DNA of 64,000 nt from Aquicella siphonis (lineage in GTDB: Bacteria > Pseudomonadota > Gammaproteobacteria > DSM-16500). Where the stretch lies: the NCBI RefSeq assembly GCF_902459485.1, contig NZ_LR699119.1, forward strand, positions 806,001-870,000, written 5' to 3'. The notes below the pieces were generated by a model. The model was not told the origin of the DNA. It did not search any database and saw only the letters and a list, made by a program, of their open reading frames with translations. Position 1 is the stretch's first letter. Every line of letters begins with the position of its first letter. This document shows positions 1 through 9,063 of this stretch, piece by piece. The position numbers and the translations under genes were made by a program.

Positions 1-3000
1 ACCCTTGGCCTGCGGCGCAAAATAAGTGACGGTTTGAATAATGTCCTGTAAGGTGCTCATGACCTGGCCGTAGGGTTTCGTTGCGCTAGTGGCGCTGGTC
101 GCCGCTTTTGAGATGGCATCGAAATCCTCTGATGCAGGCAGCCAGTTGCCATTCTGAATCGCCTGGATTTCAGCCGCTTCATCTGCCCAGGGGCGGGGGA
201 AATTTGCGTAACAGGCCAGCTCATAGATGATCACGGAAGTGCCGGTGCGTACTCCGGTCTTGGTGCGCCCCGCCGCGGCGAGCATGACGTCATTACCCGA
301 GATTCCCAGGTTTCCCCAGGTCATTTTGGAAAGCACGTTATCAGCGCGGCTGTCAGCATTGCCATTCATGAAGCCCGGGACGCCTGGCATGAATGAATCA
401 TCAAACGATCCAGTGTCTTCATCCACTCCTCCGCCTGTGCTGCTTCCGCTGCCTGCGCCTACACCCGACATGCCGCCTGCACTTTCAGTCGCGGTCGCGG
501 GCATGCGGGCCGGCTGTGACTGTTTATCCATTTTTGTGGCGGTATTTAATAAAGCTCCGCTTTCCGAAATGTTTTTAGGCGTGCCGGAGCTCGCGGCAGG
601 CAGTCCCATCGCTGCCATGGCGAGTTGCGCTGCAATTCGCTTTTCCTCTATGTCTTTTTGAGCCGCGACCGCAAGGTTTGCCGCGGCCTGTTTTCCTGCT
701 TCCGTGCCGGCTGTTGTCGCATTGGATGCCAGCGCCTGCGCCATGCCCGCGGTGGTCGCGAGTCCCGCCATATCGCGGAACATATTGCCATTTTGCATTG
801 CGCCTATGATGGAATTGATGCCTGACGGATCCGGCAGAGAGGCGGGATTCATGATGTTGACGACCGGCGGGCTCAATTGCCCGGGTGTCACATCAACAGG
901 CTGTGCGCGAGACTCCATTTGAATCGCGGCAATTTCGGGCGGCTGCAGCGGAATGGGAGAGTCCTGCCAGTTCCAGAAGCGTGTCGCATCCAGTGGTTCT
1001 GCTGAGTTCGACCGTCCTAAGACCGCTTCGGCAAACACGCCGCTAGTCGGCACAGGAATAAGCTGTTCATTCGCGGCATCTGCTCCCAGAATTAACCCGC
1101 GCTCGCTGAGCCATTTCTGCCAGTTTTTATAGGCGGCGGCTTCAGCCGTGTTTTCGTCTTCAGCTCTGGCGCGCGCAGGGTTTATTCCTGCAGCTTCCAG
1201 AAATCCAGGCATGCGAAAGACCAGATAGTTGCTTGCGGTCATCACGGGGTTGGGGTCAATCTGATCTGCAACCGGTCTGCCTTCAAAGGTGTATGAGGAC
1301 AATAACAGCGCAATATTCGATGGGTCAAGCGCGCGCCAGATCGCCTGACTGTAATATAACCGATTCTGTTCCAGATGCACTCGCAACTCGGCTCTGGATT
1401 CGCTCGCTGCGATGCGGCAGAGCGGCTGCGCAGTGGCATGAGGGTTTATTTCTACGGGAATGGTAATGGGGAAACGGGTGCTGCCATAGATTAGTTGCAG
1501 TGTCATCCTGCCTGCCAGATAACTGGCATTTGCTGACGTCACTCTAATCTGATCGATTTCCTGCAGCGGGATACCGTCCGGCACTGACCAGTCAACCGGG
1601 CTCAGTGCCGTGAGCGCGAGCATCGCGCCGTTTTGCATGATCAATTCCACAGTGTTTAACACGGCGGCGCCGTCATTTTGTGCGCTGAGCGCAAACGTAA
1701 TTCCCACCAGTTCAGTGGTGCCTGGCAAATAAGCGGCGTTTTTTCCCGGTTTGGTCACGCTGACCAGGGTAATACGCGCTGCGCGGGATATTTCATCTTT
1801 CATCCAGGCCAAGGGTGCGGGCGCGGTGAGAACGGCTGATGCCGCTGGCTGTGATACGGCTGGTGATGGCGACGCTCCTTCAATGCCCGGCGCGGCATCG
1901 CTGCCTGACGACGGCATCCTCGCAGTTCGCGCGATATTCATGGCCATACGATCCATGCCGGTGACGCGGTCAAATATATTGTCCGTGAGTTTCATTTTGA
2001 CGGCGGGCTGGATGCTGACCGTGCCAAATTCCACGCTCAATAATTCCCTGGCGCGGCGAGTCATGGCTGCACTGGCGAGCACACCCTGGTAGCGCTCAAT
2101 CAACGTATCCGTGAAATCTACCAGTTTCATTGGTACAAACAGGCAGCGTTCTACCTGATGAAGTTGTACATTGACGCGATAGATTTCTATGACTTCAAAA
2201 TACTGGACAGTCAGCGCATGCATGTGATTGTAGTTTGCAATGATGCGTGTTGAAACGCTCTGATGTTCTTCTTCGGATACTTCTTTCACAATGGAGGCGC
2301 GTCTGTCCCTGACGGAAGAGGCGGCTTGCTGGGTTGAATCAGAAATGCGCTGGTTCATTGTGGCAGCCAGGTCGCGGGTCCCGGATGATGAAGAAAAACT
2401 TTCAGCATTGCTCGTCGAGGTAGCGGTTGAGCCGCTGCCGCCCAGTGTCAACGGTCCCAGGCTTAATCCGAAACCGCCTCCGCCCGCGTCCGTGGTGGAG
2501 GAACCGCTGGTTCGTGAAAACCCGCTTTGTACTTCATGTGCGACGGCTTCCTGGACTTCGCTGATTGCGCGGTTATGGGTCGCTGTGTTGCTGAGCTGTT
2601 CAGATTCGGAAATGGTTTCCGTGCCGCTCGCGGCGGTCCGCCGCGCCCAATCCAGAACCGCAATGCGCGTGCTCTCACCCGGCGCAAGCGCAATACTATG
2701 CAGCATGTTGCCCAGAGTCATCCCTTGCGCAAACCAGGATTGCGCAAACGTCAAAATCGCACCTACCGCCGGTGCGCTAAAGCCAAAATTGGATGCAACC
2801 GTAGGGGAAATGTCAATCGGGCCGGCCGTTGACAAGTCAGTTGTTTCGCCGGGGATCACATGGTCAATCACAACCGAGCGGTAATAATGACGTTCAGTAG
2901 GATACTCGCCCAGTTTGGGTACCAGTTCCTCAGCGATGCCGTCTGCCGTGACAGAAGGCATGGATGCGTCCAGGATCACTTTCGCGGCGCGAAATGGCGG

Positions 3001-3387
3001 CCAGCGGCCCAGATCGCCGACGGTGTCAATATGCATTTGGCTTTTGATTGCCGCGGCCAGTTGCTGGCCGATTTCCCTGAGCATGGCGATGTCTGCCTGC
3101 ACCAGCGCATCCGGGGTCGCCGGGCTGTCTCTGTCGATAAAACTTCCGGGCACACGACCCAGCCGGGCAATGGCCGAACTGCCTTTACCATCAGCTGCGG
3201 CGGCGACTTCCGCGGCATTGTTAAAGAGGGAAGAAGAGGCGAGATCATAAACTGTGAATATGCCCAACTCGTTTAAGGTGAGCTCTGCTTCATTGGATAC
3301 GCCAAGCAAAGCGGAAACAGGTGTTCTTAGCGCGGTCAGCGCGTCAAGCCTGACATAGGCTGACTTTAAACCATCGCGGTATCCCAT
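1..3387 (-). CDS. Large protein of unknown function, 3' end beyond the window
   Basis: The reading frame on the minus strand is open from an ATG at 3387 to the left edge, at least 1129 residues. A good ribosome site (GGAGGT) lies 7 bases before the ATG. I do not recognise the family with certainty. Two N-terminal segments (about residues 27-50 and 110-125) share the pattern I-x-T-V-x-D-L and look like helix-hairpin-helix modules. A middle region (about 215-250) contains the phrases MTLGNMLHSIALAPGEST and RIAVLDWARR. It is followed by a Ser/Thr/Gly-rich stretch (about 305-355) and a long polar, possibly coiled-coil segment. The part nearest the edge is rich in Ala, Gly and Ser. No signal peptide or membrane helix is evident. 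The downstream neighbour is off-window, so partners are unknown. Existence of the gene is secure; function is not. Confidence 0.85.
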   Translation of the reverse strand, partial: MGYRDGLKSAYVRLDALTALRTPVSALLGVSNEAELTLNELGIFTVYDLASSSLFNNAAEVAAAADGKGSSAIARLGRVPGSFIDRDSPATPDALVQADIAMLREIGQQLAAAIKSQMHIDTVGDLGRWPPFRAAKVILDASMPSVTADGIAEELVPKLGEYPTERHYYRSVVIDHVIPGETTDLSTAGPIDISPTVASNFGFSAPAVGAILTFAQSWFAQGMTLGNMLHSIALAPGESTRIAVLDWARRTAASGTETISESEQLSNTATHNRAISEVQEAVAHEVQSGFSRTSGSSTTDAGGGGFGLSLGPLTLGGSGSTATSTSNAESFSSSSGTRDLAATMNQRISDSTQQAASSVRDRRASIVKEVSEEEHQSVSTRIIANYNHMHALTVQYFEVIEIYRVNVQLHQVERCLFVPMKLVDFTDTLIERYQGVLASAAMTRRARELLSVEFGTVSIQPAVKMKLTDNIFDRVTGMDRMAMNIARTARMPSSGSDAAPGIEGASPSPAVSQPAASAVLTAPAPLAWMKDEISRAARITLVSVTKPGKNAAYLPGTTELVGITFALSAQNDGAAVLNTVELIMQNGAMLALTALSPVDWSVPDGIPLQEIDQIRVTSANASYLAGRMTLQLIYGSTRFPITIPVEINPHATAQPLCRIAASESRAELRVHLEQNRLYYSQAIWRALDPSNIALLLSSYTFEGRPVADQIDPNPVMTASNYLVFRMPGFLEAAGINPARARAEDENTAEAAAYKNWQKWLSERGLILGADAANEQLIPVPTSGVFAEAVLGRSNSAEPLDATRFWNWQDSPIPLQPPEIAAIQMESRAQPVDVTPGQLSPPVVNIMNPASLPDPSGINSIIGAMQNGNMFRDMAGLATTAGMAQALASNATTAGTEAGKQAAANLAVAAQKDIEEKRIAAQLAMAAMGLPAASSGTPKNISESGALLNTATKMDKQSQPARMPATATESAGGMSGVGAGSGSSTGGGVDEDTGSFDDSFMPGVPGFMNGNADSRADNVLSKMTWGNLGISGNDVMLAAAGRTKTGVRTGTSVIIYELACYANFPRPWADEAAEIQAIQNGNWLPASEDFDAISKAATSATSATKPYGQVMSTLQDIIQTVTYFAPQAKG

Positions 3388-3789
3388 AGCACACCTCCAT
3401 GTAAACTTGTACACAGGCTGTACTTATGTTCTATTCATAGACATATTATCACTGTTTGCATCGCAATATATTTTTATGAATCTTCAAATACTAAGCACTT
3501 TTTTGTGCAATGTTCGTGCGTTAATCAAAAAAGCAAATGATTTAATACTATTCATATTTAATAATATGATTAAAATTTGATCTCACCAGAGTGATCGCGC
3601 ATTCAATACGGCGAAACAGCGTGAAGCCGGGTAAACAAGGCTGTGATTAATCGAATTATTTATAAACTGCTTACCAGTTTAGTCGGCTGCCGATGGGAAG
3701 GAGTGTTTTAACAAGCGACGGCATTAAGCAGCAAACAGTCATATACGAACTTGTTTGCTGCGCCTGCCATGATTTGTGTCTTTCCGAAC
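3388..3789. other. Gene-free, AT-rich interval
   Basis: About 400 bases between the large protein and the pentapeptide-repeat gene, both on the minus strand. It is visibly AT-rich and must hold the promoter of the large gene. A candidate -10 (GATAATAT, minus strand) lies near 3444-3451, but no convincing -35 could be fixed. No coding frame with credible composition was seen. Confidence 0.5.
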
Positions 3790-4275
3790 TTAGCAATTCT
3801 TTTTGGTACCATCCGGCAGGGTTGCCCAGCAATAACTGCGTGCGCGTGCCAGCTGGTCGGAAGAAATATTGGAACCGTAAAGGTTGGCACCGTCAAAGAT
3901 GGCGTCGTTGGTGTTTGAGCCCTCAAAATTGGCAAAGCTTAAATTGGCCTCAGTGAAATCGGTTTTGATCAGTGGAATATAACTGAGTTGGGAATAACTT
4001 AAATTGGCGCCAGTCCATTTCGAAGATGATAAATTGCTGCCATTAAATGAGCTTTCAGAGAATGTTCCGCTTCCTATGGCGCCTGTCAAATTGCTGTAAG
4101 TCAGGTTGGCATTGGAATGATTACCTGAAAGCACGGCACCACTCAAATTGCAATTCGTGCAGGTATTCGTCGAATTAAACGCCGCAAGTTGGTCGGGATT
4201 GTAAAAACCCGCAGCCTGCACCGATCCGCAGAGACTGATAAAAGCCAGCATGCATAAAGCAGAACGCTTAACCAT
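3790..4275 (-). CDS. Exported pentapeptide-repeat protein
   Basis: Predicted 161-residue protein. The start at 4275 is preferred over a longer frame because TAAGGAGA sits just before it and it opens directly with a signal peptide (basic start, hydrophobic core, cleavage near SVQA-AGFY, about residue 21). The mature part is a run of pentapeptide repeats of the A-(N/D)-L-x-x type (such as ANLTYSNLTG, ANLSFANFEG, ANLYGSN), which fold into a right-handed beta-helix. Two cysteines near the start (CTNC) and two near the end (residues in SYCWATLPDGTKKNC) could form disulfides in the periplasm. The family is structural and the specific role is unknown. It lies 175 bases downstream of the inositol operon on the same strand but is probably separate. 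Confidence 0.8.
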   Translation of the reverse strand: MVKRSALCMLAFISLCGSVQAAGFYNPDQLAAFNSTNTCTNCNLSGAVLSGNHSNANLTYSNLTGAIGSGTFSESSFNGSNLSSSKWTGANLSYSQLSYIPLIKTDFTEANLSFANFEGSNTNDAIFDGANLYGSNISSDQLARARSYCWATLPDGTKKNC

Positions 4276-4450
4276 GATATTCTCCTTAACAAAATGATTA
4301 AATTGAAACGGCAATCCAGCTTATCACGGTATATCAGGATTTTACAGCCGCGGCGCATGAGGCAGTGAAAGCGGTCAGGCCGTGCGTGGTCATGGATATT
4401 GAAAAATGCCCTGACTGGTGCGGCCTATTTTTGCATCTACATCGTGATCA

Positions 4451-5338
4451 CTACAACCCGACTGATTTTCGCAAAAATTCCCTGGCCATTTTGGCGTAGA
4501 CAAGCGGCACGGCCTGTTCCGGATCCTGTTCCGCTTCCACTACCCACCAGCCTTGGTATTGCTGCTTGTCCAGCAGATCGAAGAGAGGAACATAATCAAT
4601 ACATCCGTCACCAGGGACGGTGAACACCCCGGCACGGACCGCGTCCAGGAAGCTGAGTTTTTCATCTCTGGTACGGATCAGGATGGTCTTGCGTACATCT
4701 TTCAGATGCACATGTCTGATGCGGCGGCCGTGTCTTTGCAAGGTTGTCGCCGGCGCGTGTCCTGAAAAAAATAAATGTCCCGTATCAAACAACAGTGACA
4801 CGAGCGCGGGGTCTGTCGCCAGCATCAGACGGTCAATTTCTTCCTCTGTCTGCACGCCGGTACCCATGTGATGGTGATAAACGATAGTCATGCCGTTGTC
4901 CCGGGCGTATTTTCCTATATGGTGTAATCCGTCGATCAGGGATTGCCATTGCGCAGCGGAAAAAACCGGCTTGTTTTCTAATACAGGCAGCGGTTTCCCC
5001 TGTATGCTGTGTCCGCATTCGCACACCACAATCACTTCCGCGCCCATGGCCTTGAGAAAATTCATATGGGCAAGGAAACCCTGGATGGTTTCATCCCGAC
5101 GCCCCTCTTCGGTAAAATACAGGCTGTACCATGCGCTGGCGACAGACAAGTGGTAAGGCGACAAGGCGGTGCGCAATAATTCCGGATCTCTGGGAAATTT
5201 ATGACCCACTTCGCAGCCTTCATAACCGGCGGCTGCCATTTCCGATATGCATTGTTCAAATGAAATATGACTGCCCAGTTCCGGCATGTCATCATTGCTC
5301 CAGCCTATGGGTGCAATGGCTAACCTGATTGCATTCAT
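4451..5338 (-). CDS. iolE: Myo-inosose-2 dehydratase
   Basis: 295 residues, the usual length for IolE. It dehydrates 2-keto-myo-inositol (scyllo-inosose) to 3D-(3,5/4)-trihydroxycyclohexane-1,2-dione, the second step of inositol breakdown in the cytoplasm. The sequence opens with the IolE-type phrase RLAIAPIGWSNDDMPELG. It shows xylose-isomerase-like TIM-barrel features: CEVGHKFPRD, YHHHMGTGVQTEEEIDRL, LLFDTGHLFFSG, IRHVHLKDVR and a C-terminal WWVVEAEQDP, which supply the metal-binding Glu, Asp and His residues. It is the last gene of the operon, two bases after iolD, so translational coupling is likely. Confidence 0.95.
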   Translation of the reverse strand: MNAIRLAIAPIGWSNDDMPELGSHISFEQCISEMAAAGYEGCEVGHKFPRDPELLRTALSPYHLSVASAWYSLYFTEEGRRDETIQGFLAHMNFLKAMGAEVIVVCECGHSIQGKPLPVLENKPVFSAAQWQSLIDGLHHIGKYARDNGMTIVYHHHMGTGVQTEEEIDRLMLATDPALVSLLFDTGHLFFSGHAPATTLQRHGRRIRHVHLKDVRKTILIRTRDEKLSFLDAVRAGVFTVPGDGCIDYVPLFDLLDKQQYQGWWVVEAEQDPEQAVPLVYAKMAREFLRKSVGL

Positions 5339-5340
5339 GA

Positions 5341-7209
5341 TTAATATACCTTTGATTTCCGAATCATTTCATTCATCTTGTGGTGGGCGGCAAGCACATC
5401 CTGCGAGGAAGAGACTGCCGCGACACCCACGCGCCACCAGGATTCATAACTCTTGCTCATCGTATCGGGATGCACATCAATGTTAATCACGGTTGAAACA
5501 GTGGAATCCCGCGTGCTTTCAAGCAGGGATTTCAGGGATTCCATATTTGCAGTGTGATAAGCGCGCGCCCCCAATGCTTCGGCGTAGCGGGTAAAGTCAA
5601 TGGCAATCAAGGGACCGTTCAGTCGGTTTGTTTCGCTTGAGCGATAGCGGAATTCATTGCCAAATCCTTTGCTGCCATGCGCGCGCTGCAAGTGGTGTAT
5701 GCATTGATATCCTGAATTATTGAATATGATGATATTGATTTTATATCCTTCCTGTATGCTGGTGAGTAATTCAGAATGCATCATGAGATAACTGCCGTCT
5801 CCAACCAGTACATAGACTTCCGCTGTGGGATCGGCCATTTTCACGCCCAATCCGCCGGCCACTTCGTAGCCCATGCAGGAAAACCCATATTCAAGATGAT
5901 AGGATTTGGGTTTGCTGCAACGCCACAACCGGTGCAAATCACCCGGCAGACTGCCGGCTGCGCAAACGATGATGTCATTTTCACGCAGGGTTTCATTCAG
6001 CATGCCAAGAATCCGAATCTGGGAGTTCCCTTCAGCGGGGGAAAGCTGGTACAGGCGTTCGGATTCGGCATGCCATTCCGCGCGGTACGTTTTGACGGTA
6101 TGCCGATAGATTTCATCGGTGCGGTAGCCTTCATCCAGCAGGGCTTCCCTTAATGCGCCCAATGCCGCCTTGGCATCCGCCTGCAGCAAAATCCCTCCCA
6201 TTTTATATCCGTCAAACGCACTCACATTAATATGCAGCATAGGCGTATCGTGTGACTGAAATGCATCCTTTGATGTAGTGGTGAAATCAGACAGACGGCT
6301 GCCGATTACCAGAATCAGATCAGCTTCCTTTGCCAGCCGGTTTGCGGCCAGTGTGCCGGTGACGCCAATGCCGCCTACGCTCATGGCGTGCTTCCAGTGC
6401 ATGGCACTTTTTCCAGCCTGGGTTTCAGCGACCGGAATGCCGAAGGTGCCGGCAAAATCGGCCAGTTCTTCGCAAGCCTGCGAATAATGAACGCCGCCGC
6501 CGGCAATGATAAGCGGGCGTTTCGCGTTTTTCATATGCAGGACCGCCTGGCGCAAGGCTCTCGCCGCCAGCGGCTGCCTGTCGATCACATGTACACGTTT
6601 GGCGAAGAAAGCAGTGGGATAATCATAGGCTTCAGACTGTACATCCTGCGGCAGGGAAAGCGTGACCGCGCCGGTGTCCACGGGATCTGTCAAGACACGG
6701 AATGCGTTCAGCAGTGCGGTCATCAATTGTTCCGGCCGCGTGATCCGGTCCCAGTATTTGCTGACGGGTTTGAAGCAGTCGTTGACGCTGATGGTGTAAT
6801 CGCCAGAGACTTCCAGTTGCTGCAGCACGGGATCAGGCTGTCTGCAGGCAAAGATATCACCGGGCAATAATAATACCGGGATGCGATTAATCGTGGCGGT
6901 GGCGGCGGCGGTGATCATATTGAGTGCGCCTGGTCCGATGGACGAAGTGCAGGCAAAGATTTCCAGACGGTTTTTTTGTTTGGCATAGGCGATGGCTGCA
7001 TGCACCATGCCTTGCTCATTATGGCCTTGCAGGTATGTCAGGGCGGTATCCTGGTTTTCCAGCGCTTCGCCTATGCCGGTGACATTACCGTGACCGAAAA
7101 TGCCAAACATGCCTTTCACAAACTTGTGTTCTCTTCCGTCCAGTTCCACATATTGGTTATCCAGAAACCTGACAAGCGCCTGGGCCATGGTAAGACGTAT
7201 GGTTTTCAT
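5341..7209 (-). CDS. iolD: 3D-(3,5/4)-trihydroxycyclohexane-1,2-dione acylhydrolase
   Basis: 622 residues, typical for IolD. It is a thiamine-diphosphate enzyme that hydrolyses the ring of trihydroxycyclohexanedione to 5-deoxy-glucuronate, the third step of the pathway. The N-terminal half carries the ThDP pyrimidine-binding domain (FGIFGHGNVTGIGEAL, the catalytic-Glu region around TYLQGHNEQGMVHAA). The middle domain has LIIAGGGVHYS and LILVIGSRLSDFTT. The C-terminal domain has the ThDP/Mg motif GDGSYLMMHSEL followed by NIIIFNNSGYQCI. It sits between iolB (12 bases upstream) and iolE (2 bases downstream) and belongs to the same transcript. A long open frame on the opposite strand here is a shadow. 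Confidence 0.96.
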   Translation of the reverse strand: MKTIRLTMAQALVRFLDNQYVELDGREHKFVKGMFGIFGHGNVTGIGEALENQDTALTYLQGHNEQGMVHAAIAYAKQKNRLEIFACTSSIGPGALNMITAAATATINRIPVLLLPGDIFACRQPDPVLQQLEVSGDYTISVNDCFKPVSKYWDRITRPEQLMTALLNAFRVLTDPVDTGAVTLSLPQDVQSEAYDYPTAFFAKRVHVIDRQPLAARALRQAVLHMKNAKRPLIIAGGGVHYSQACEELADFAGTFGIPVAETQAGKSAMHWKHAMSVGGIGVTGTLAANRLAKEADLILVIGSRLSDFTTTSKDAFQSHDTPMLHINVSAFDGYKMGGILLQADAKAALGALREALLDEGYRTDEIYRHTVKTYRAEWHAESERLYQLSPAEGNSQIRILGMLNETLRENDIIVCAAGSLPGDLHRLWRCSKPKSYHLEYGFSCMGYEVAGGLGVKMADPTAEVYVLVGDGSYLMMHSELLTSIQEGYKINIIIFNNSGYQCIHHLQRAHGSKGFGNEFRYRSSETNRLNGPLIAIDFTRYAEALGARAYHTANMESLKSLLESTRDSTVSTVINIDVHPDTMSKSYESWWRVGVAAVSSSQDVLAAHHKMNEMIRKSKVY

Positions 7210-7221
7210 GAATATCTCCAG

Positions 7222-8031
7222 TTAAAAAGTACCTTTCCATACCCGCGAGTCGGCTTCCGGGGAACGGGTCCAGCTGTGTTCCCGGGTGAATTCCGGCGCA
7301 GTGTACGGTTTCCCCTCCAGATGGCGGATGACCCAGATATAATACATGCCGTATCCCGGAGCGGCCGCCTGCGAGTGATCATTTGCATCCAGAATCTTGT
7401 ACGTATCATATTCCCTGACCTTAAAGAGCTGCTCGCCGCACTCAGCATGCCCATATCCTTGCGGTTCGGTAAAGCGGTAGTGGTAGATTTCAGGCTGGTC
7501 GTGGTGGTGCGGAGGATAGCTGGACCAGCGGCCGGGAGCGGTAATGACCTCACCCAGCACCAGGTTGGCGTCGGGACTGTTGCGCAAATCAAAAATCGTG
7601 CGCACCAGGCGATAAGCGGTGTCATTCAACAAACCCTTGCCCCGGTGTTCCGATTCAAGCAGGTTGGCGGGGCTGAAAATCCGGGGCTGAAAGGATTTGG
7701 TGTTTTCAACCTGCGAAACCGCGAATTCGCATGCTGTCACGGCCGTGATGGCTGCGTCTTGTTCCGGTGCGACATGCAGGGCATAAGGATCTTCATTGAA
7801 ACAGGAATGGCGTTCTGCGTGCTGGTCCACGCCCGCGCAGGAAAAAATACAATGTCCTTGTATCAGGAGGTAGGCGGATTCATAAATACTTTTGACCGTC
7901 GTGGTTTCTCCGCTTTTCAATTTCAAGATTCCGAAATTGATGCCGGTATCCTGAGTCTGTTCGCCTATGCGCGTAATCGCTGTGTAGCCGAAAGGAAATC
8001 CCTGCGGGTGCCGAATCAGATAATCCTGCAT
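7222..8031 (-). CDS. iolB: 5-deoxy-glucuronate isomerase
   Basis: 269 residues, full length for IolB. It isomerises 5-deoxy-D-glucuronate to 2-deoxy-5-keto-D-gluconate. The family is a bicupin; the metal-binding histidines and Glu are seen in SSYPPHHHDQPEIYHYRF, and the C-terminal part has GYGMYYIWVIRHLEG. The ATG at 8031 follows an AGGAGGCAGG ribosome site at normal spacing. The gene follows iolC by 3 bases and precedes iolD by 12. In L. pneumophila I recall iolC and iolB as one fused gene; here they are separate. Confidence 0.95.
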   Translation of the reverse strand: MQDYLIRHPQGFPFGYTAITRIGEQTQDTGINFGILKLKSGETTTVKSIYESAYLLIQGHCIFSCAGVDQHAERHSCFNEDPYALHVAPEQDAAITAVTACEFAVSQVENTKSFQPRIFSPANLLESEHRGKGLLNDTAYRLVRTIFDLRNSPDANLVLGEVITAPGRWSSYPPHHHDQPEIYHYRFTEPQGYGHAECGEQLFKVREYDTYKILDANDHSQAAAPGYGMYYIWVIRHLEGKPYTAPEFTREHSWTRSPEADSRVWKGTF

Positions 8032-8034
8032 GAC

Positions 8035-9063
8035 TTAACCTGCCTCCTGTTCCGTGTGATCATGAATAAAAGACTGCATTTCCCTGAAGGCGGGCATCGC
8101 GGGCGCGCAGCCGTGGCGTGTGACCACAATGGCGCCGCAGGCATTGCCATAAAGCGCACAGGTTTCCCATGAGGCTCCCCGCAGCAGACCGCGCATAAAT
8201 CCGCTGATAAAACCATCGCCTGCGCCAAGCACGTTCAAAATGCTGACAGGGAAGGCGCGCGCGCGAACGGGATGGTCCAGGTTGTCCAGATAAACGGAGC
8301 AGCCTTGCGCGCCCTGTTTTAGAACAATGGGAGCATCAGACAATGACCGTACGGCCCGCAGAGCGGGAATGAGGGAAGTCACGCCGCCGGCAATGAAAAT
8401 TTCTTCTTCCGTCCCGACGATCAAATCGCATTTGGGCAGTAATGCCTGATATTCGCGGCTCACGGATTGCGAAATTTTATAACGCGTTTCGCCATCGCCC
8501 TGGGGAGTCAGTCCCCAGAGTACAGGACGATAATCCAGGTCCAGAATAACGCGGGTTTGAACCGAGCGGGCGGTATCCACCGCATGATGGGTAGTCGCGC
8601 GCATGCTGTCCGTGGATAAGCCCGTGCCGGTAATGAGTAAAGCCCGCGCCTGTGCGATAAAGGCATTTTTCACGTCATTCTTTTTCAACTGCATGTCGGC
8701 GCAGTTTTCCCGATAAAAAATCAGAGGGAAGCGGTCAGGCGGGCTCACGCCCAATAGTACCAGTCCGGTCAAGTGTTCATGGGTTTCAGTCAGAAGTGTG
8801 ATGTCCACGCCCTCGCGTTGTAATTCCTGTTTTAAAAACTGTCCCATCGCGTCTGTTCCAACACAGGAAAACATGGCTGTGCGCAGCCCCGCGCGCGCGG
8901 AGCCTACTGCGATGTTGCCGGCACAGCCGCCCAGGTATTTACGAAATGTTTGTGCGTCCTCGAGAGGACTTCCGATTTGTTCCGCGTACAAATCGACTGC
9001 CACGCGGCCCATGCAGATCACATCGAATTCCCGGCTGGAATCAACTTGCCATGCTGGTTTCAT
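8035..9063 (-). CDS. iolC: 5-dehydro-2-deoxygluconokinase
   Basis: 342-residue PfkB/ribokinase-family sugar kinase that phosphorylates 2-deoxy-5-keto-D-gluconate at C6. Family signatures are visible: FDVICMGRVAVDLYAEQIG at the N-terminus with the IolC-type substrate segment, GGCAGNIAVGSARAGL (PfkB signature 1), a middle LDLDYRPVLWG segment as in other IolC proteins, and the anion-hole and catalytic-base motif NVLGAGDGFISGFMRGLL (signature 2, catalytic Asp in GAGD) near residue 280. The start overlaps the end of iolG by 23 bases and is preceded by AGGGAG. The downstream neighbour is iolB. Confidence 0.94.
   Translation of the reverse strand: MKPAWQVDSSREFDVICMGRVAVDLYAEQIGSPLEDAQTFRKYLGGCAGNIAVGSARAGLRTAMFSCVGTDAMGQFLKQELQREGVDITLLTETHEHLTGLVLLGVSPPDRFPLIFYRENCADMQLKKNDVKNAFIAQARALLITGTGLSTDSMRATTHHAVDTARSVQTRVILDLDYRPVLWGLTPQGDGETRYKISQSVSREYQALLPKCDLIVGTEEEIFIAGGVTSLIPALRAVRSLSDAPIVLKQGAQGCSVYLDNLDHPVRARAFPVSILNVLGAGDGFISGFMRGLLRGASWETCALYGNACGAIVVTRHGCAPAMPAFREMQSFIHDHTEQEAG

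Noticed and set aside
227-3276. Several 100-200-residue plus-strand frames near the left edge
   Set aside because: All lie opposite the continuous minus-strand frame that has a good start and ribosome site.
6976-8172. 398-residue open frame on the plus strand opposite iolD/iolB
   Set aside because: It is antisense to two clear enzymes with full motifs, has no ribosome site and its translation has no recognisable domain; a GC-frame shadow.
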